NCBI GenBank assembly: GCA_037501455.1
Contig: CM074864.1
Span: forward strand, 40,140,001 to 40,204,000
Length of the DNA stretch: 64,000 nt
Source of the DNA: Lantana camara
Lineage: Eukaryota; Streptophyta; Magnoliopsida; Lamiales; Verbenaceae
Direction of reading: 5' to 3'
Shown here piece by piece: positions 31,725 through 41,863 of this stretch (position 1 is its first letter; every line of letters begins with the position of its first letter). Under the pieces are notes generated by a model, which worked only from the letters and a program-made list of their open reading frames with translations, did no database searches and was not told the origin of the DNA. The position numbers and the translations under genes are program-made.

Positions 31725-32751
31725 AAACCCCGGAAATTACCAACAACCTCCTCCTTTCCCTCCACAACAAGCCCAAAAGCAAGGATGGGAAGCCGCATTC
31801 GAGAAGTTCCTAAATGTTTCCTCGGACCGTTTCAAGAGCTTGGAAACACAAGTGGACCAAGTGGTTACCCAAAACCGGAACATTGAGATCCAAATTGGGC
31901 AACTTGCTAATGCTATAAATCCTAGACCCCAAGGGATGCTCCCTAGCAAGACGGATGCAAATCCAAGAGAGCATTGCAAGGCTATAACTCTTAGAAGTGG
32001 AAAAGCTTATGATGAGCCACATTTGCCTAAACGGCATGAGACCGGTTCGAGTGGTGTAAACAAACAAGAAAAGTTGGCGGATGTGAATGTTGACAAGGGA
32101 AAAGCAAAGATGAATGAAATGGAAGAGTCGAAGGACAAGAAAGGGAATGAGGGAAAGGAACAAGAAGGTGAGATAGTAGTGGAAAAGTCAAATTTGGATG
32201 AGCATAATGACAAAGAAAAAGAGCCCCCTTTGAAGCTAAATGTTTACATTCCACCTAAACCTTATGTTCCACCGGTACCATTTCCACAAAGGCTTCAAAA
32301 ACAAGCAAAGGAAAAGCAATTTGAGAAGTTCCTTACTATGCTCAAGCAACTTCATATCAACATACCATTTGCCGAGGCATTAGCTCAAATGCCATCTTAT
32401 TTGAAGTTTTTGAAGGAGCTCGTATCAAACAAGAAGAAGTTGGAGAACTTTGCAACTATTGCACTCACCGAGGAGTGTAGTGCCATTATACAAAGGAAAC
32501 TTCCACCGAAACTCAAAGATCCTAGGAGTTTTTCTATCCCTCTCACCATTGGTCCTTTACACTTTGATAATGCCTTATGTGATTTAGGAGCGAGTGTAAG
32601 TCTAATTTCTTTGTCTACTTGTAGGAAATTGGGCTCGAAGGAGCTAAGGCCAACCAATATGACTTTGCAACTAGCGGATCGATCGGTGAAGTATCCAATG
32701 GGAGTGCTTGATGATGTGTTAGTCAAAGTGGGAAGTGTTACATACCGGTAG
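31696..32751 (+). pseudogene. Athila gag C-terminus and aspartic protease (frameshifted)
   Basis: The 351-codon frame starts with a Pro/Gln-rich linker. It has a helical 'FEKFLNVSSDRFKSLETQVDQ' segment and 'REHCKAITLRSGK', typical of Athila Gag-Pro, then a charged Lys/Glu-rich region. The retropepsin part near the end reads 'ALCDLGASVSLISLSTCRK'; Asp-Leu-Gly is the usual active-site form in Athila. It ends at a premature stop after 'VKVGSVTYR', a one-base frameshift, since the next frame goes on with 'PVDLVILDIGDDESM'. Confidence 0.85.
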
Positions 32752-33350
32752 ATCTAGTTATTCTTGATATAGGTGATGATGAGAGCATGTCTCTTATTTT
32801 GGGAAGGCCGTTCCTAATGATGGCCAGAGCATTGATTGATGTCAAAAATGGGCGCCTTACCCTACAAGTCGGTGAAGAAAAGGTAGAATTCAATTTGTAC
32901 AAGGCCATGAAGAGTCCCACCGTGGAAGAAAAGTGTTTTCGAGTTGAAGTTGTAGAGGATCACCGCATGTTTGAGTTACACAATAAGGATTCGTTAGAGC
33001 TTTGTTTAGGAGGCTTTGAGAAGATTGAGGGAGAAGAGGAGATCCTTGAAGAGCTTGAGTCATATTTGAAGGCATTAGAGGCCACACCCTTCGTTCTCTT
33101 CCAAAGGAGGTACCATTTTGAGGATTTGGGAAGTGGTAAACCCCTTCCTCCCCCTTCTTGTGTTAAAGCTCCCGTACTTGATTTGAAACCCCTCCCCTCT
33201 CATTTAAAATATGCATATCTCGGTGATAATGAGAGTTTGTCGGTTATTATGTCTTCGGATCTAAAGGATGTGCAATTAGATGTCTTATTGTGTGTTTTAA
33301 GAATGTATGTAAAAGCTTTAGGATGGTCAATTTTGGATATCAAGGGAATT
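32752..33350 (+). pseudogene. Athila protease end and polymerase linker, cut by the Tekay insertion
   Basis: The frame continues the protease: 'VDLVILDIGDDES', then 'LILGRPFLMMARALIDVKNG', the second conserved protease block. An acidic linker follows ('EGEEEILEELESYL') and the 'KPLPSHLKYAYLGDNESL' segment that stands ahead of Athila reverse transcriptase. It stops at GAATT (33,346-33,350), where the Tekay element is inserted. Polymerase sequence resumes at 44,672. Confidence 0.9.
33346..33350. repeat. Target-site duplication GAATT (left)
   Basis: GAATT precedes the TGTGACG start of the Tekay LTR and is repeated at 44,672-44,676. When the element is removed the Athila frame joins across this site. 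Confidence 0.95.
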
Positions 33351-36087
33351 TGTGACGCCCCGATAATTCGGCCGTACAGGTATGACGTAATTGTTTACCA
33401 AATTGCGCAAAATAATTATTTTTCGTGTTTATATAGTAATTTTATTTTAAATGCATTAAATGTTATTTACTTTATTTTATTGTTGTTAGTATACTTATAT
33501 ATTTATCTAATTTTTAATTGTGTGAGTAATTTAATGTTAAGTATTTTGTGAATTCTTTACAACTTGATATTTATTGCATAAATTGAATTGCAACATGAAT
33601 TAATTTCCCGATTTTGACTTAATTTCGTTGTGGCTTTATTTGATCATTTCATGAAACCTTGAGGACCTAATTGCTTGGACTTAATTGATTACATTTCAAA
33701 AGCTTGGGGTTTCATTTGCATAACTTATTAATTGGGAGGATTCAATAGCAATTAGAGCAATTCTTCCTTCTCTTGGAGCAGCATATTAAGTATTGCATCT
33801 CCCTCATTCATACAAACATTACATACACATTTGCTCCTCCTTCCTTGTTCAACCGAGCCAACCCCCTCAAGTTAAGTGGGAGATTTCTTCTTTCAAGCCT
33901 CATATTTGTGGGATTTGTGGACATTCAAGCATCATCAACATCATATCTTCATCCTATTCCCCATTTCTTTCATTTGAGGTATTTTTGGAACTTTGTTGAT
34001 TTCTTGAAAATATGTGATAGTTAGGGCTTTGGTTGGAATTGGTTAATGTATGTACTTGTTGTTGCTTATATGTTTAGGAACTTTAAGCTTAAGTTATATG
34101 CATGTAACTTGTGAATTTTGGACTTGGAAGCATGAATGAGTATATGGGTTTTAATTGATGAAATCTTGATGATCAATGCATGATATGGGAATATATGCTA
34201 GATTTTATTGTGCTTTAAGTATGGTCACATGTTTCTTCAAGTTTTGGGTTGCATTTGTTGGTTGAAGTTGGTGTTTGGGTTGGTTGTTGTTGCTGTCACG
34301 TTGATGCCCTATTTTTTTTTCTGTTATGCACAGTGACACGGGCGTGTCACTTTTCTTCTCTTCAGCGTGACACGGGGGTGCATGCTTGTTGGTTCAGTTA
34401 TTCTTTACCATGACACGGGGGTGTCACGGTTTGCCTTGCATTGGTGACACGGGCGTGTCACCATCTTTTTCCTGGCTTGTTGTCCGCTGTACTGTGACAC
34501 GGGGGTGCCACCGCTTGGTGCATTTTGGTGACACAGGCGTGTCACCCTCTGTTTCTCATGCATTTTGTTTGCATGCTACTGTACATGCATGTGTTTTCAT
34601 ATATTTTGGATATGTATTAAATGTTATTTGATTTAATTGAATATATGTAATTGTTTGTTTCCAATTTGAATGCGATTTAACTTGTGCTTCGATTCTATAT
34701 GAAGTTGTTGAATCAATGTGTTTGAAAGTGTGGAATTATGAGTTCGAATGAATTGAACGATTGATTGAATGACTTGATTATATGATTTGATTTCTTAATA
34801 GTGCTCATGAACATCTCATAGCATAATCTTATCTTTTATATATTCATATCATGATCATTGCATTGCCGAGCGTCTTATTTGGTCATATTGAGTCTCACTT
34901 CACCGTTCTTGCACAGATTTTGATCCACTTGGAGACGTGGCCGGTCAGTGAGGCTCGTGCTTTCTTCTTTTGACGGTTTAAGGTGGGTTTCTCTTCTACT
35001 TAGATAAAACGACCCGATATATCTCCCTATGTGAAAAGTTTTAAGCCAAAGTAATACGATATATATATATATATATATTTTGAGTCTTTTCTCGAGTAAA
35101 TGATTGCAAACGTAAACCACTTATTTCTTGAACCCTACCTAATGTTTTGGCGAGAATGAATGAATGTTATGCACGAATGGGGCCCAGGGACTTAGTGTGA
35201 GTGGCTATCCGGGGAGGCACGGGCCGACGGTGATCCCTCACACTAGTTCCACCAATGAATGGTGTAACCGGACCTCGTTAGGAGTTAGCGAGGAATGGAC
35301 GCTGACCGCCATCTGGGGAGTCATGTAACCCCTTTTGGTCAATGAATGGGTGGTCGGGCCTTGCAAACCCACCACCAACCCGGAGGAAGAAGGTGTAAAT
35401 GTTAATGAATGTGCACAAAAGATTGATTGCATGAAAAGAATGAATGAATGAATGTTTAAATGGTTTACACAAGGTGTTGGTTGGAGATAATGCACGCCCA
35501 CTCGCCGGGCCAATAATGACCTAATGTTAATGATTCGTTATAATCCCTTTTGATGATTCTTTTCCCCCACTTGGGAAAGTCTTTAAAAACCTGACTTGGG
35601 ATTATAACTTGCATGTGATTGTTTAATTACCGTCATATATTCTATTTATACCCTGTTTTATACCCACCAGTCCCTTTTGGACTGAACCCGTTTGGTTTTC
35701 AGTTATTTTGTACAGGTGTTGAGGGAGCTAGGCGGGAATACGAGTCCTAGGTCTTGCATTTACTTCTAGCTCTTATATTTTGGTCTTACACTGCATACTT
35801 TTATTTTGATCATCGTATATGCTTTGGGCCGTGATGGCAATTGATGATGTATATGAATGATTTTTGGAGCTTGGATGCTCATGGTATATATATATATGGT
35901 ATATGTTCGTTTATTGCTTCCGCTTTAATGTTTTATGTTGTTATATGGTTTTAAGGGTTAGCCCGCCTAGCTTAGAGTGTGTGTTTGTCCCCGTTCGCCG
36001 TGATTTGGCTTGGGTATGGATCGTCTATTTCATATTCGGGTCGGGTCTCGGTGCGGGGGATGTGACGCCTTGCGCTCGGGTGTTACA
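33351..36087 (+). mobile_element. 5' LTR of the Tekay element
   Basis: The LTR is 2,737 bases, TGTGACGCCCCG to CGGGTGTTACA. It contains a palindrome array at 34,333-34,547, an (AT)n tract at 35,059-35,078 and a section with repeated 'gaatgaatgaatg' near 35,445. ORFs inside recur in the other LTRs of the family but have no protein features. It matches 40,843-44,671 apart from the TRIM array in that copy, and 58,187-60,922. Confidence 0.95.
34333..34547. promoter_or_regulatory. Palindrome array, GTGACACGGGCGTGTCAC type
   Basis: Six related inverted repeats occur: GTGACACGGGCGTGTCAC at 34,333, GTGACACGGGGGTGC at 34,367, TGACACGGGGGTGTCAC at 34,411, GGTGACACGGGCGTGTCACC at 34,443, GTGACACGGGGGTGCCACC at 34,493 and GGTGACACAGGCGTGTCACC at 34,528. 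Arms of seven to nine bases flank a G-rich centre. Forms with centre GGGCG and GGGGG alternate. Confidence 0.75.
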
Positions 36088-36095
36088 TCCTTAAG

Positions 36096-36107
36096 TGGTA
36101 TCAGAGC
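36096..36107 (+). other. Primer-binding site (initiator Met tRNA) of the Tekay element
   Basis: TGGTATCAGAGC lies eight bases (TCCTTAAG) after the LTR end at 36,087. Confidence 0.95.
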
Positions 36108-36300
36108 TTAAGGTTGCAAAACCCGGGCTTTCGTGTCGTGTGAGTCAGTCTAGGTCGTTCGGCTTAGGGACTACTTGACAATGTGTTGCATATACCTATC
36201 TTTTGTGCTTAGTTGATTTAAAATTTGAATTTTGATTGAATTATTTGCATTAACATGCATGGACTAAAAATAGCACGCATTTTTAGTGTTTATTGACAGG

Positions 36301-36570
36301 ATGCCTCCACGTAGACATCGTGACCGATCTCCAGGGCGACGTCATCATCGTGATCGTACTCCTACACCTCCACCTCCACAACCACCGCCGGCAGAGGCCT
36401 TTGTTAACTCAGTTATCAATATCATAGATCAAAGGCTGCGAGATTATGTACCATCGGCACCTCCAGCACCACCTGCACCTGCCGTACCGCCTGAGGCACC
36501 GATTTCTATTATACTTAGGGAGTTTCAGAATCAAAGACCTCCCAAGTTCTTCAAGGGAAATGATATATAA
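36301..36570 (+). pseudogene. Tekay gag, N-terminal part ending at a premature stop
   Basis: The ATG at 36,301 (Met-Pro-Pro-Arg-Arg-His) is preferred to an in-frame ATG at 36,286, because the old copy at 15,616 starts at the same place. An Arg/Asp-rich start and a Pro/Ala-rich linker are followed by 'EFQNQRPPKFFKGND', the start of the Gag core. TAA at 36,568-36,570 then stops the frame, which goes on in the same frame with '[12 protein letters not shown]'. The same stop is present in copy 2 at 61,403. Confidence 0.85.
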
Positions 36571-36576
36571 GCGGAA

Positions 36577-38184
36577 ATGTGGCTGAAGGAAGTTGAAAGA
36601 ATATGGGAGCTCATTCCATGTGAGTCCCAAGAGAAGGCTCGATGCACCATCACTTTAATACAAGGGGAAGCCTACTCTTGGTGGGAAAGCACACGGATTG
36701 TATTGGAGGCAGCTGGAGAGGAGATCAATTGGGAAATCTTTACAAGGGAATTCAAGAACAAATTTATTCCTCCCTCATCTCGTACTCGAAGATTGAGAGA
36801 ATTCACCGAATTAAAGCAAGGATCGAGGTCTGTGGCCGAGTATATTTCGGAGTATGAGAGGTTATCCCGCTATGCACCAAATATAGCAGGCGATGACTTT
36901 CATAAGGCTATGCAGTTTATTCAGGGGCTTCGACCGGACATCCAGACAGCTTTGGAGGCAGTTAATACGATCACGTGGGCGAAGGCTACTTCGAAAGCCT
37001 TAAAGGTTGAAGATTCTGTGAATGCGAGGAGGCCAGCTTATCGCCAAGGACAAGGATCAGGATCCGGCTGGGGATTTAACAAAGGAAAAAGGCCGATGAA
37101 TGTACCAGCTCTACCACAAAAAGGGCCTTTCAAGAAGCCTAGAGTAGGAGGTCTGATTGCACCCGTTCCACGACCACCTCAGGCTCCACCGGCTCCTAAA
37201 GGATCTCGCAATGATCAGCCTCCATGTACTTATTGTGGATCGCCAACTCATTCTTACAACAACTGCCGAAAGAGATTGAGATTGCGTTTGATTTGTGGAA
37301 AAGGGGATCATATGGCTTTTGCATGCCCGGATAAGATTCCAGGATATCAAGCTGGAGCTCAGCGACCGATGGTCCAGGCACGAGCCTATGCTCTTGAGAG
37401 CGAGGAGCAGAATGCTGAGGTCGACCCAAACGCCGTGGTGGAAGGTACCGTTTGCATTCATAACACGAGCATTCATGCATTATTCGATCCGGGTGCCACG
37501 CATACTTTTATATCTTCTAATCTGTGTGCCTCTCTGTGCCTACCTGTTATTTGCTCAAATTTCTGTTATTTTGTGAGTTCGCCTCTTGGAGGTAGTTTGC
37601 AGACAGATCGGGTTGTCAGGGGTTGTTCAGTTTTGATAGAAGGGAAAGATTATCCAGCAGATTTCATTGTTATGCCTATGAAGAAGTATGGGGTAATTTT
37701 TGGGATGGATTGGTTGTATCGACAACGGGCCGAGGTTGATTGTTTTAAGAAGAAGATAAAATTGGGTGAAGAGTTGATTGGAGGAGTTGGGTCGAAGAAT
37801 GTACCTCTTTTATCGTTTATGGAAGCTCGCAAGTTGGTAAAGGAAGGAGTCACGGGATTTATTGCCTATCTTCTTAATAAATCAAAGGATCAATCAAGTT
37901 TTGAGGAGATGGCCGTGGTGAAGGAATATCCCAATGTATTTCCAGGGAATTTGGGTTCTCTACCACCGGAGCGGGAGATTGAATTTGTTATTGATTTATA
38001 TCCGGGATCAGAACCTTATTCCAAGACTCCTTATAGAATGGCTCCGGCAGAGTTGAAGGAGCTGAAGATTCAACTCGAGGAATTACTTAAGAGTGGATAT
38101 ATCCGACCGAGTTCATCTCCGTGGGGTGCTCCGGTTCTCTTTGTCAAAAAGAAAGATGGGTCGTTGAGAATGTGTATAGATTAG
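36577..38184 (+). pseudogene. Tekay gag core, zinc knuckles, protease and start of reverse transcriptase
   Basis: A 535-codon frame. The Gag core runs to about residue 130 ('[10 protein letters not shown]', '[19 protein letters not shown]'). A first zinc knuckle, [14 protein letters not shown], lies near 37,225. The second has Arg (CGT, 37,285) in place of its first Cys. The protease follows, with 'FDPGATHTFIS' where Asp-Ser-Gly is more usual and '[17 protein letters not shown]'. Reverse transcriptase begins with '[20 protein letters not shown]'. The frame ends at TAG 38,182-38,184, where Tyr of 'CIDYREL' is expected; copy 2 has TAC. Confidence 0.9.
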
Positions 38185-40809
38185 CGGGAGCTTAATCGGA
38201 TGACTATCAAGAATAAGTACCCGTTGCCCCACATTGAGGATTTATTTAACATGCTGCAAGGTTCAAAGGTTTATTCGAAATTGGATTTAAGGCAAGGCTA
38301 TTACCAGTTGAAAATCCGGGAAGAGGATATACCAAAGGCAGGATTTAATACCCGGTATGGGCATTATGAGTTCGTATTGATGCCGTTTGGTTTGACAAAT
38401 GCCCCTGCAGCATTCATGGACATGATGCATCGGATTTTTCGGCCGTATTTGGATAAATTCGTCGTAATCTTCATTGATGACATTCTCGTGTATTCAAAGA
38501 CTCCGGAAGATCATGCTAGGCATCTCAAGTTGGTATTGGAGACTTTGAGAGAGCACCGGTTGTATGCGAAGTTTAGTAAGTGTGAGTTTTGGATCGACCG
38601 GGTTGCTTTTCTAGGCCATATTATTTCAAGTAAGGGTTTGGAAGTTGATCCTTCAAAGATCGAGACGGTTATTCAGTGGCAGAGTCCGAAAAATGCTTCC
38701 GAGGTTAGAAGTTTCGTGGGATTGGCAGGTTATTACCGAAGGTTTGTGAAGGATTTTTCGAAGATAGCCGGTCCTTTAACTCGATTGACTAAGAAGGAAG
38801 TTAAATTTGAGTGGGACGAGGCATGTGAAGCGAGTTTTCAACTCTTGAAGGAAAAATTAACCACTGCACCGGTATTAGCCCTTCCCGAGGGCACTGAAGG
38901 ATACATGGTTTATACGGACGCCTCGAAAGAAGGGTTGGGATGTGTTTTGATGCAGAATGGTAAGGTGATAGCTTATGCCTCAAGGAAATTGAAAGATCAT
39001 GAACAGAATTATCCCACTCACGATCTCGAGCTTGCGGCAGTGATCGTCACTTTGGGAAAGTGGAGACACTATCTTTACGGAGTTTCTTTTGAGATCTTTT
39101 TCGACCATAAGAGTCTTCAGTATTTGTTTTCTCAGAAGAAATTAAACAAGAGACAGAGACGTTGGATGGAGATGTTGGCGGATTATGAATGTACGATTCG
39201 ATATCATCCCGGAAAGGCCAACGTGGTCGTGGATGCGCTTAGTAGGAAGGCTAGCGTGTCAAGTGTTAAGGTGGAAGTTGAGGATGAATCTGAATCTTTC
39301 AAGCTGAGAGCTAGTATTCGGAATATTACCGTTCAACCGGACCTTCAGCAGAGATTGTTTGAAGCTCAAAGAGTGGACTCCGAAGTTCAGAGGTTGGTGC
39401 AGAAAACTAGAAATGATTCAGAGAGTCCGTTCGGATTTGATGACACCGGACTTCTAAGGTTTAAGAACAGAGTTGTGGTTCCGGAAGAGTTGAGACGGTT
39501 GATATTGGAAGAAGCTCATCGGTCAGGATATTCGATACATCCCGGGGGAAATAAGATGTATAAGGACTTAAAGAAATTTTATTGGTGGAATGGACTTAAG
39601 CGGGATGTGATCGACTTCGTGAGACATTGCTTGACTTACCAAGTGGTGAAAGTAGAGCATCAGAAGCCTTCGGGGCTACTGCAACCGTTACCTATTCCAG
39701 AATGGAAGTGGCAGCAAGTGGCGATGGATTTCGTTACGGGTCTGCCTAGAGTGAAAGGTGGTTTGGATGGAATTTGGGTGATAGTGGATCGATTGACAAA
39801 ATCAGCGCATTTTCTTGCTATTCGGATGTCGGATAAGGTGAATAAATTAGCTAAGAAGTATGTTGACGAAATTGTCCGACTTCATGGAGTACCGGTTAGC
39901 ATTGTATCAGATCGGGATCCGAGGTTTACTTCTAGATTTTGGCAAGAATTGCAAAGGAATCTGGGCACAAGGCTTCAATTCAGCACAGCTTTCCATCCTC
40001 AGACGGACGGGCAATCAGAGAGATTAATTAAATATTTGGAGGATATGTTGAGAGCATGTGCATTGGATTTTTCGAGTTCGTGGAACGAACAATTGCCTTT
40101 GATTGAATTCGCCTATAACAACAGCTTTCAAGCATCGATAGAAATGGCTCCATATGAGGCTCTCTACGGACGGAAATGCAGATCACCATTGTTCTTTGAT
40201 TTGGAAGAATGGAATTGGACAAAGCAAGAGGGTGTGAAACGAGGAGAGAATAAGGAAAAACCCTCTAAGGCCGTGCAAGAGGCAATTGATAAGGTTCAAA
40301 TAATCAGACAACGGATGAAAGCAACCCAGGACAGACAGAAAAGCTATGCCGATCACCGAAGGAAAGATCTTCAGTTTGAAGTTGGTGATAGGGTATTCTT
40401 GAAAGCCTCACTTCGTAAGGGATTCTCGAGGATTGGAAAAGGAGGGAAATTGAATCCTCGGTTTTTAGGACCGTATGAGATTTTGGAGAAAATTGGAGAT
40501 ACGGCCTACCGTTTGGACCTACCCCCGAGTTTGACCGGAATTCATAATGTATTTCATGTGTCTCAGCTTCGGAAATATTATCCGGATGAAGCCGAAGTCA
40601 TACCGGTCGAGGAAGTGGAGTTAGAACCGAATCTCACCTTCATTCAAAAGTCGATTAAGATATTGGATCGTAAATTTCAGGAGCTTCAAAATCGGCAGAT
40701 CCCACTAGTTAAAGTCTTATGGAGAAGTGATAAAACGGAAGAGGCTACGTGGGAGACGGAAGATAAGATGAAGAGATTTCATCCCGAATTTTTTCCGAGT
40801 GATCAATGA
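38185..40809 (+). pseudogene. Tekay pol: reverse transcriptase, RNase H, integrase, chromodomain-like end
   Basis: The frame continues unchanged after the TAG for about 870 codons. Reverse transcriptase shows '[11 protein letters not shown]' and the catalytic 'FIDDILVYS' near 38,471. RNase H has 'YTDAS' near 38,911 and 'DHKSLQYLF'. Integrase has its two zinc-binding His and the first Cys, but the second Cys is Tyr (TAC, 39,637). The acidic triad is visible as 'MDFVTGLP', 'SDRDPRF' and Glu in '[11 protein letters not shown]'. The tail '[19 protein letters not shown]' is the chromodomain-like region of Tekay elements, thought to direct integration to heterochromatin. The TAG and the lost Cys make it non-functional. 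Confidence 0.9.
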
Positions 40810-40829
40810 ATCCGAGGACGGATTCTTTT

Positions 40830-40842
40830 AAGGGGGAGAGGT
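40830..40842 (+). other. Polypurine tract of the Tekay element
   Basis: AAGGGGGAGAGGT directly precedes the TGTGACG start of the 3' LTR, about 20 bases after the pol stop. Confidence 0.9.
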
Positions 40843-41858
40843 TGTGACGCCCCGATAATTCGGCCGTACAGGTATGACGTAATTGTTTACCAAATTGCGC
40901 AAAATAATTATTTTTCGTGTTTATATAGTAATTTTATTTTAAATGCATTAAATGTTATTTACTTTATTTTATTGTTGTTAGTATACTTATATATTTATCT
41001 AATTGTTAATTGTGTGAGTAATTTAATGTTAAGTATTTTGTGAATTCTTTACAACTTGATATTTATTGCATAAACTGAATTGCAACATGAATTAATTTCC
41101 CGATTTTGACTTAATTTCGTTGTGGCTTTATTTGATCATTTCATGAAACCTTGAGGACCTAATTGCTTGGACTTAATTGATTACATTTCAAAAGCTTGGG
41201 GTTTCATTTGCATAACTTATTAATTTGGAGGATTCAATAGCAATTAGAGCAATTCTTCCTTCTCTTGGAGCAGCATATTAAGTATTGCATCTCCCTCATT
41301 CATACAAACATTACAAACACATTTGCTCCTCCTTCCTTGTTCAACCGAGCCAACCCCCTCAAGTTAAGTGGGAGATTTCTTCTTTCAAGCCTCATATTTG
41401 TGGGATTTGTGGACATTCAAGCATCGTCAACATCATATCTTCATCCTATTCCCAATTTCTTTCATTTGAGATATTTTTGGAACTTTGTTGATTTCTTGAA
41501 AATATGTGATAGTTAGGGCTTTGGTTGGAATTGGTTAATGTGTGTACTTGTTGTTGCTTATATGTTTAGGAACTTTAAGCTTAAGTTATATGCATGTAAC
41601 TTGTGAAGTTTGGACTTGGAAGCATGAATGAGTATATGGGTTTTAATTGATGAAATCTTGATGATCAATGCATGATATGGGAATATATGCAAGATTTTAT
41701 TGTGCTTTAAGTATGGTCACATGTTTCTTCAAGTTTTGGGTTGCATTTGTTGGTTGAAGTTGGTGTTTGGGTTGGTTGTTGTTGCTGTCACGTTGATGCC
41801 CTGTTTTTTTTTCTGTTATGCACAGTGACACGAGCGTGTCACTTTTCTTCTCTTCAGA

Positions 41859-41863
41859 GTGAC
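41859..41863. repeat. Target-site duplication GTGAC (left)
   Basis: GTGAC precedes the TRIM array and is repeated at 42,947-42,951. The uninterrupted site is in the 5' LTR near 34,367, the second palindrome of the array. Confidence 0.95.

Noticed and set aside
31810..32254. Minus-strand ORFs opposite Athila and Tekay genes, such as 31,810-32,163 and 37,111-37,476
   Set aside because: They are shadows of the coding frames on the other strand and recur in copy 2 only because the DNA is duplicated.
35238..35513. Minus-strand 91-codon ORF found in all three Tekay LTRs (35,238, 43,822, 60,073)
   Set aside because: Its recurrence is due to LTR identity. It lacks any recognised domain and runs against the direction of transcription.
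36096..36107. tRNA gene pieces at TGGTATCAGAGC and TGGCGCCGTTGCCGGGGA
   Set aside because: These are primer-binding sites complementary to tRNA 3' ends, directly after LTR ends; no tRNA cloverleaf surrounds them.
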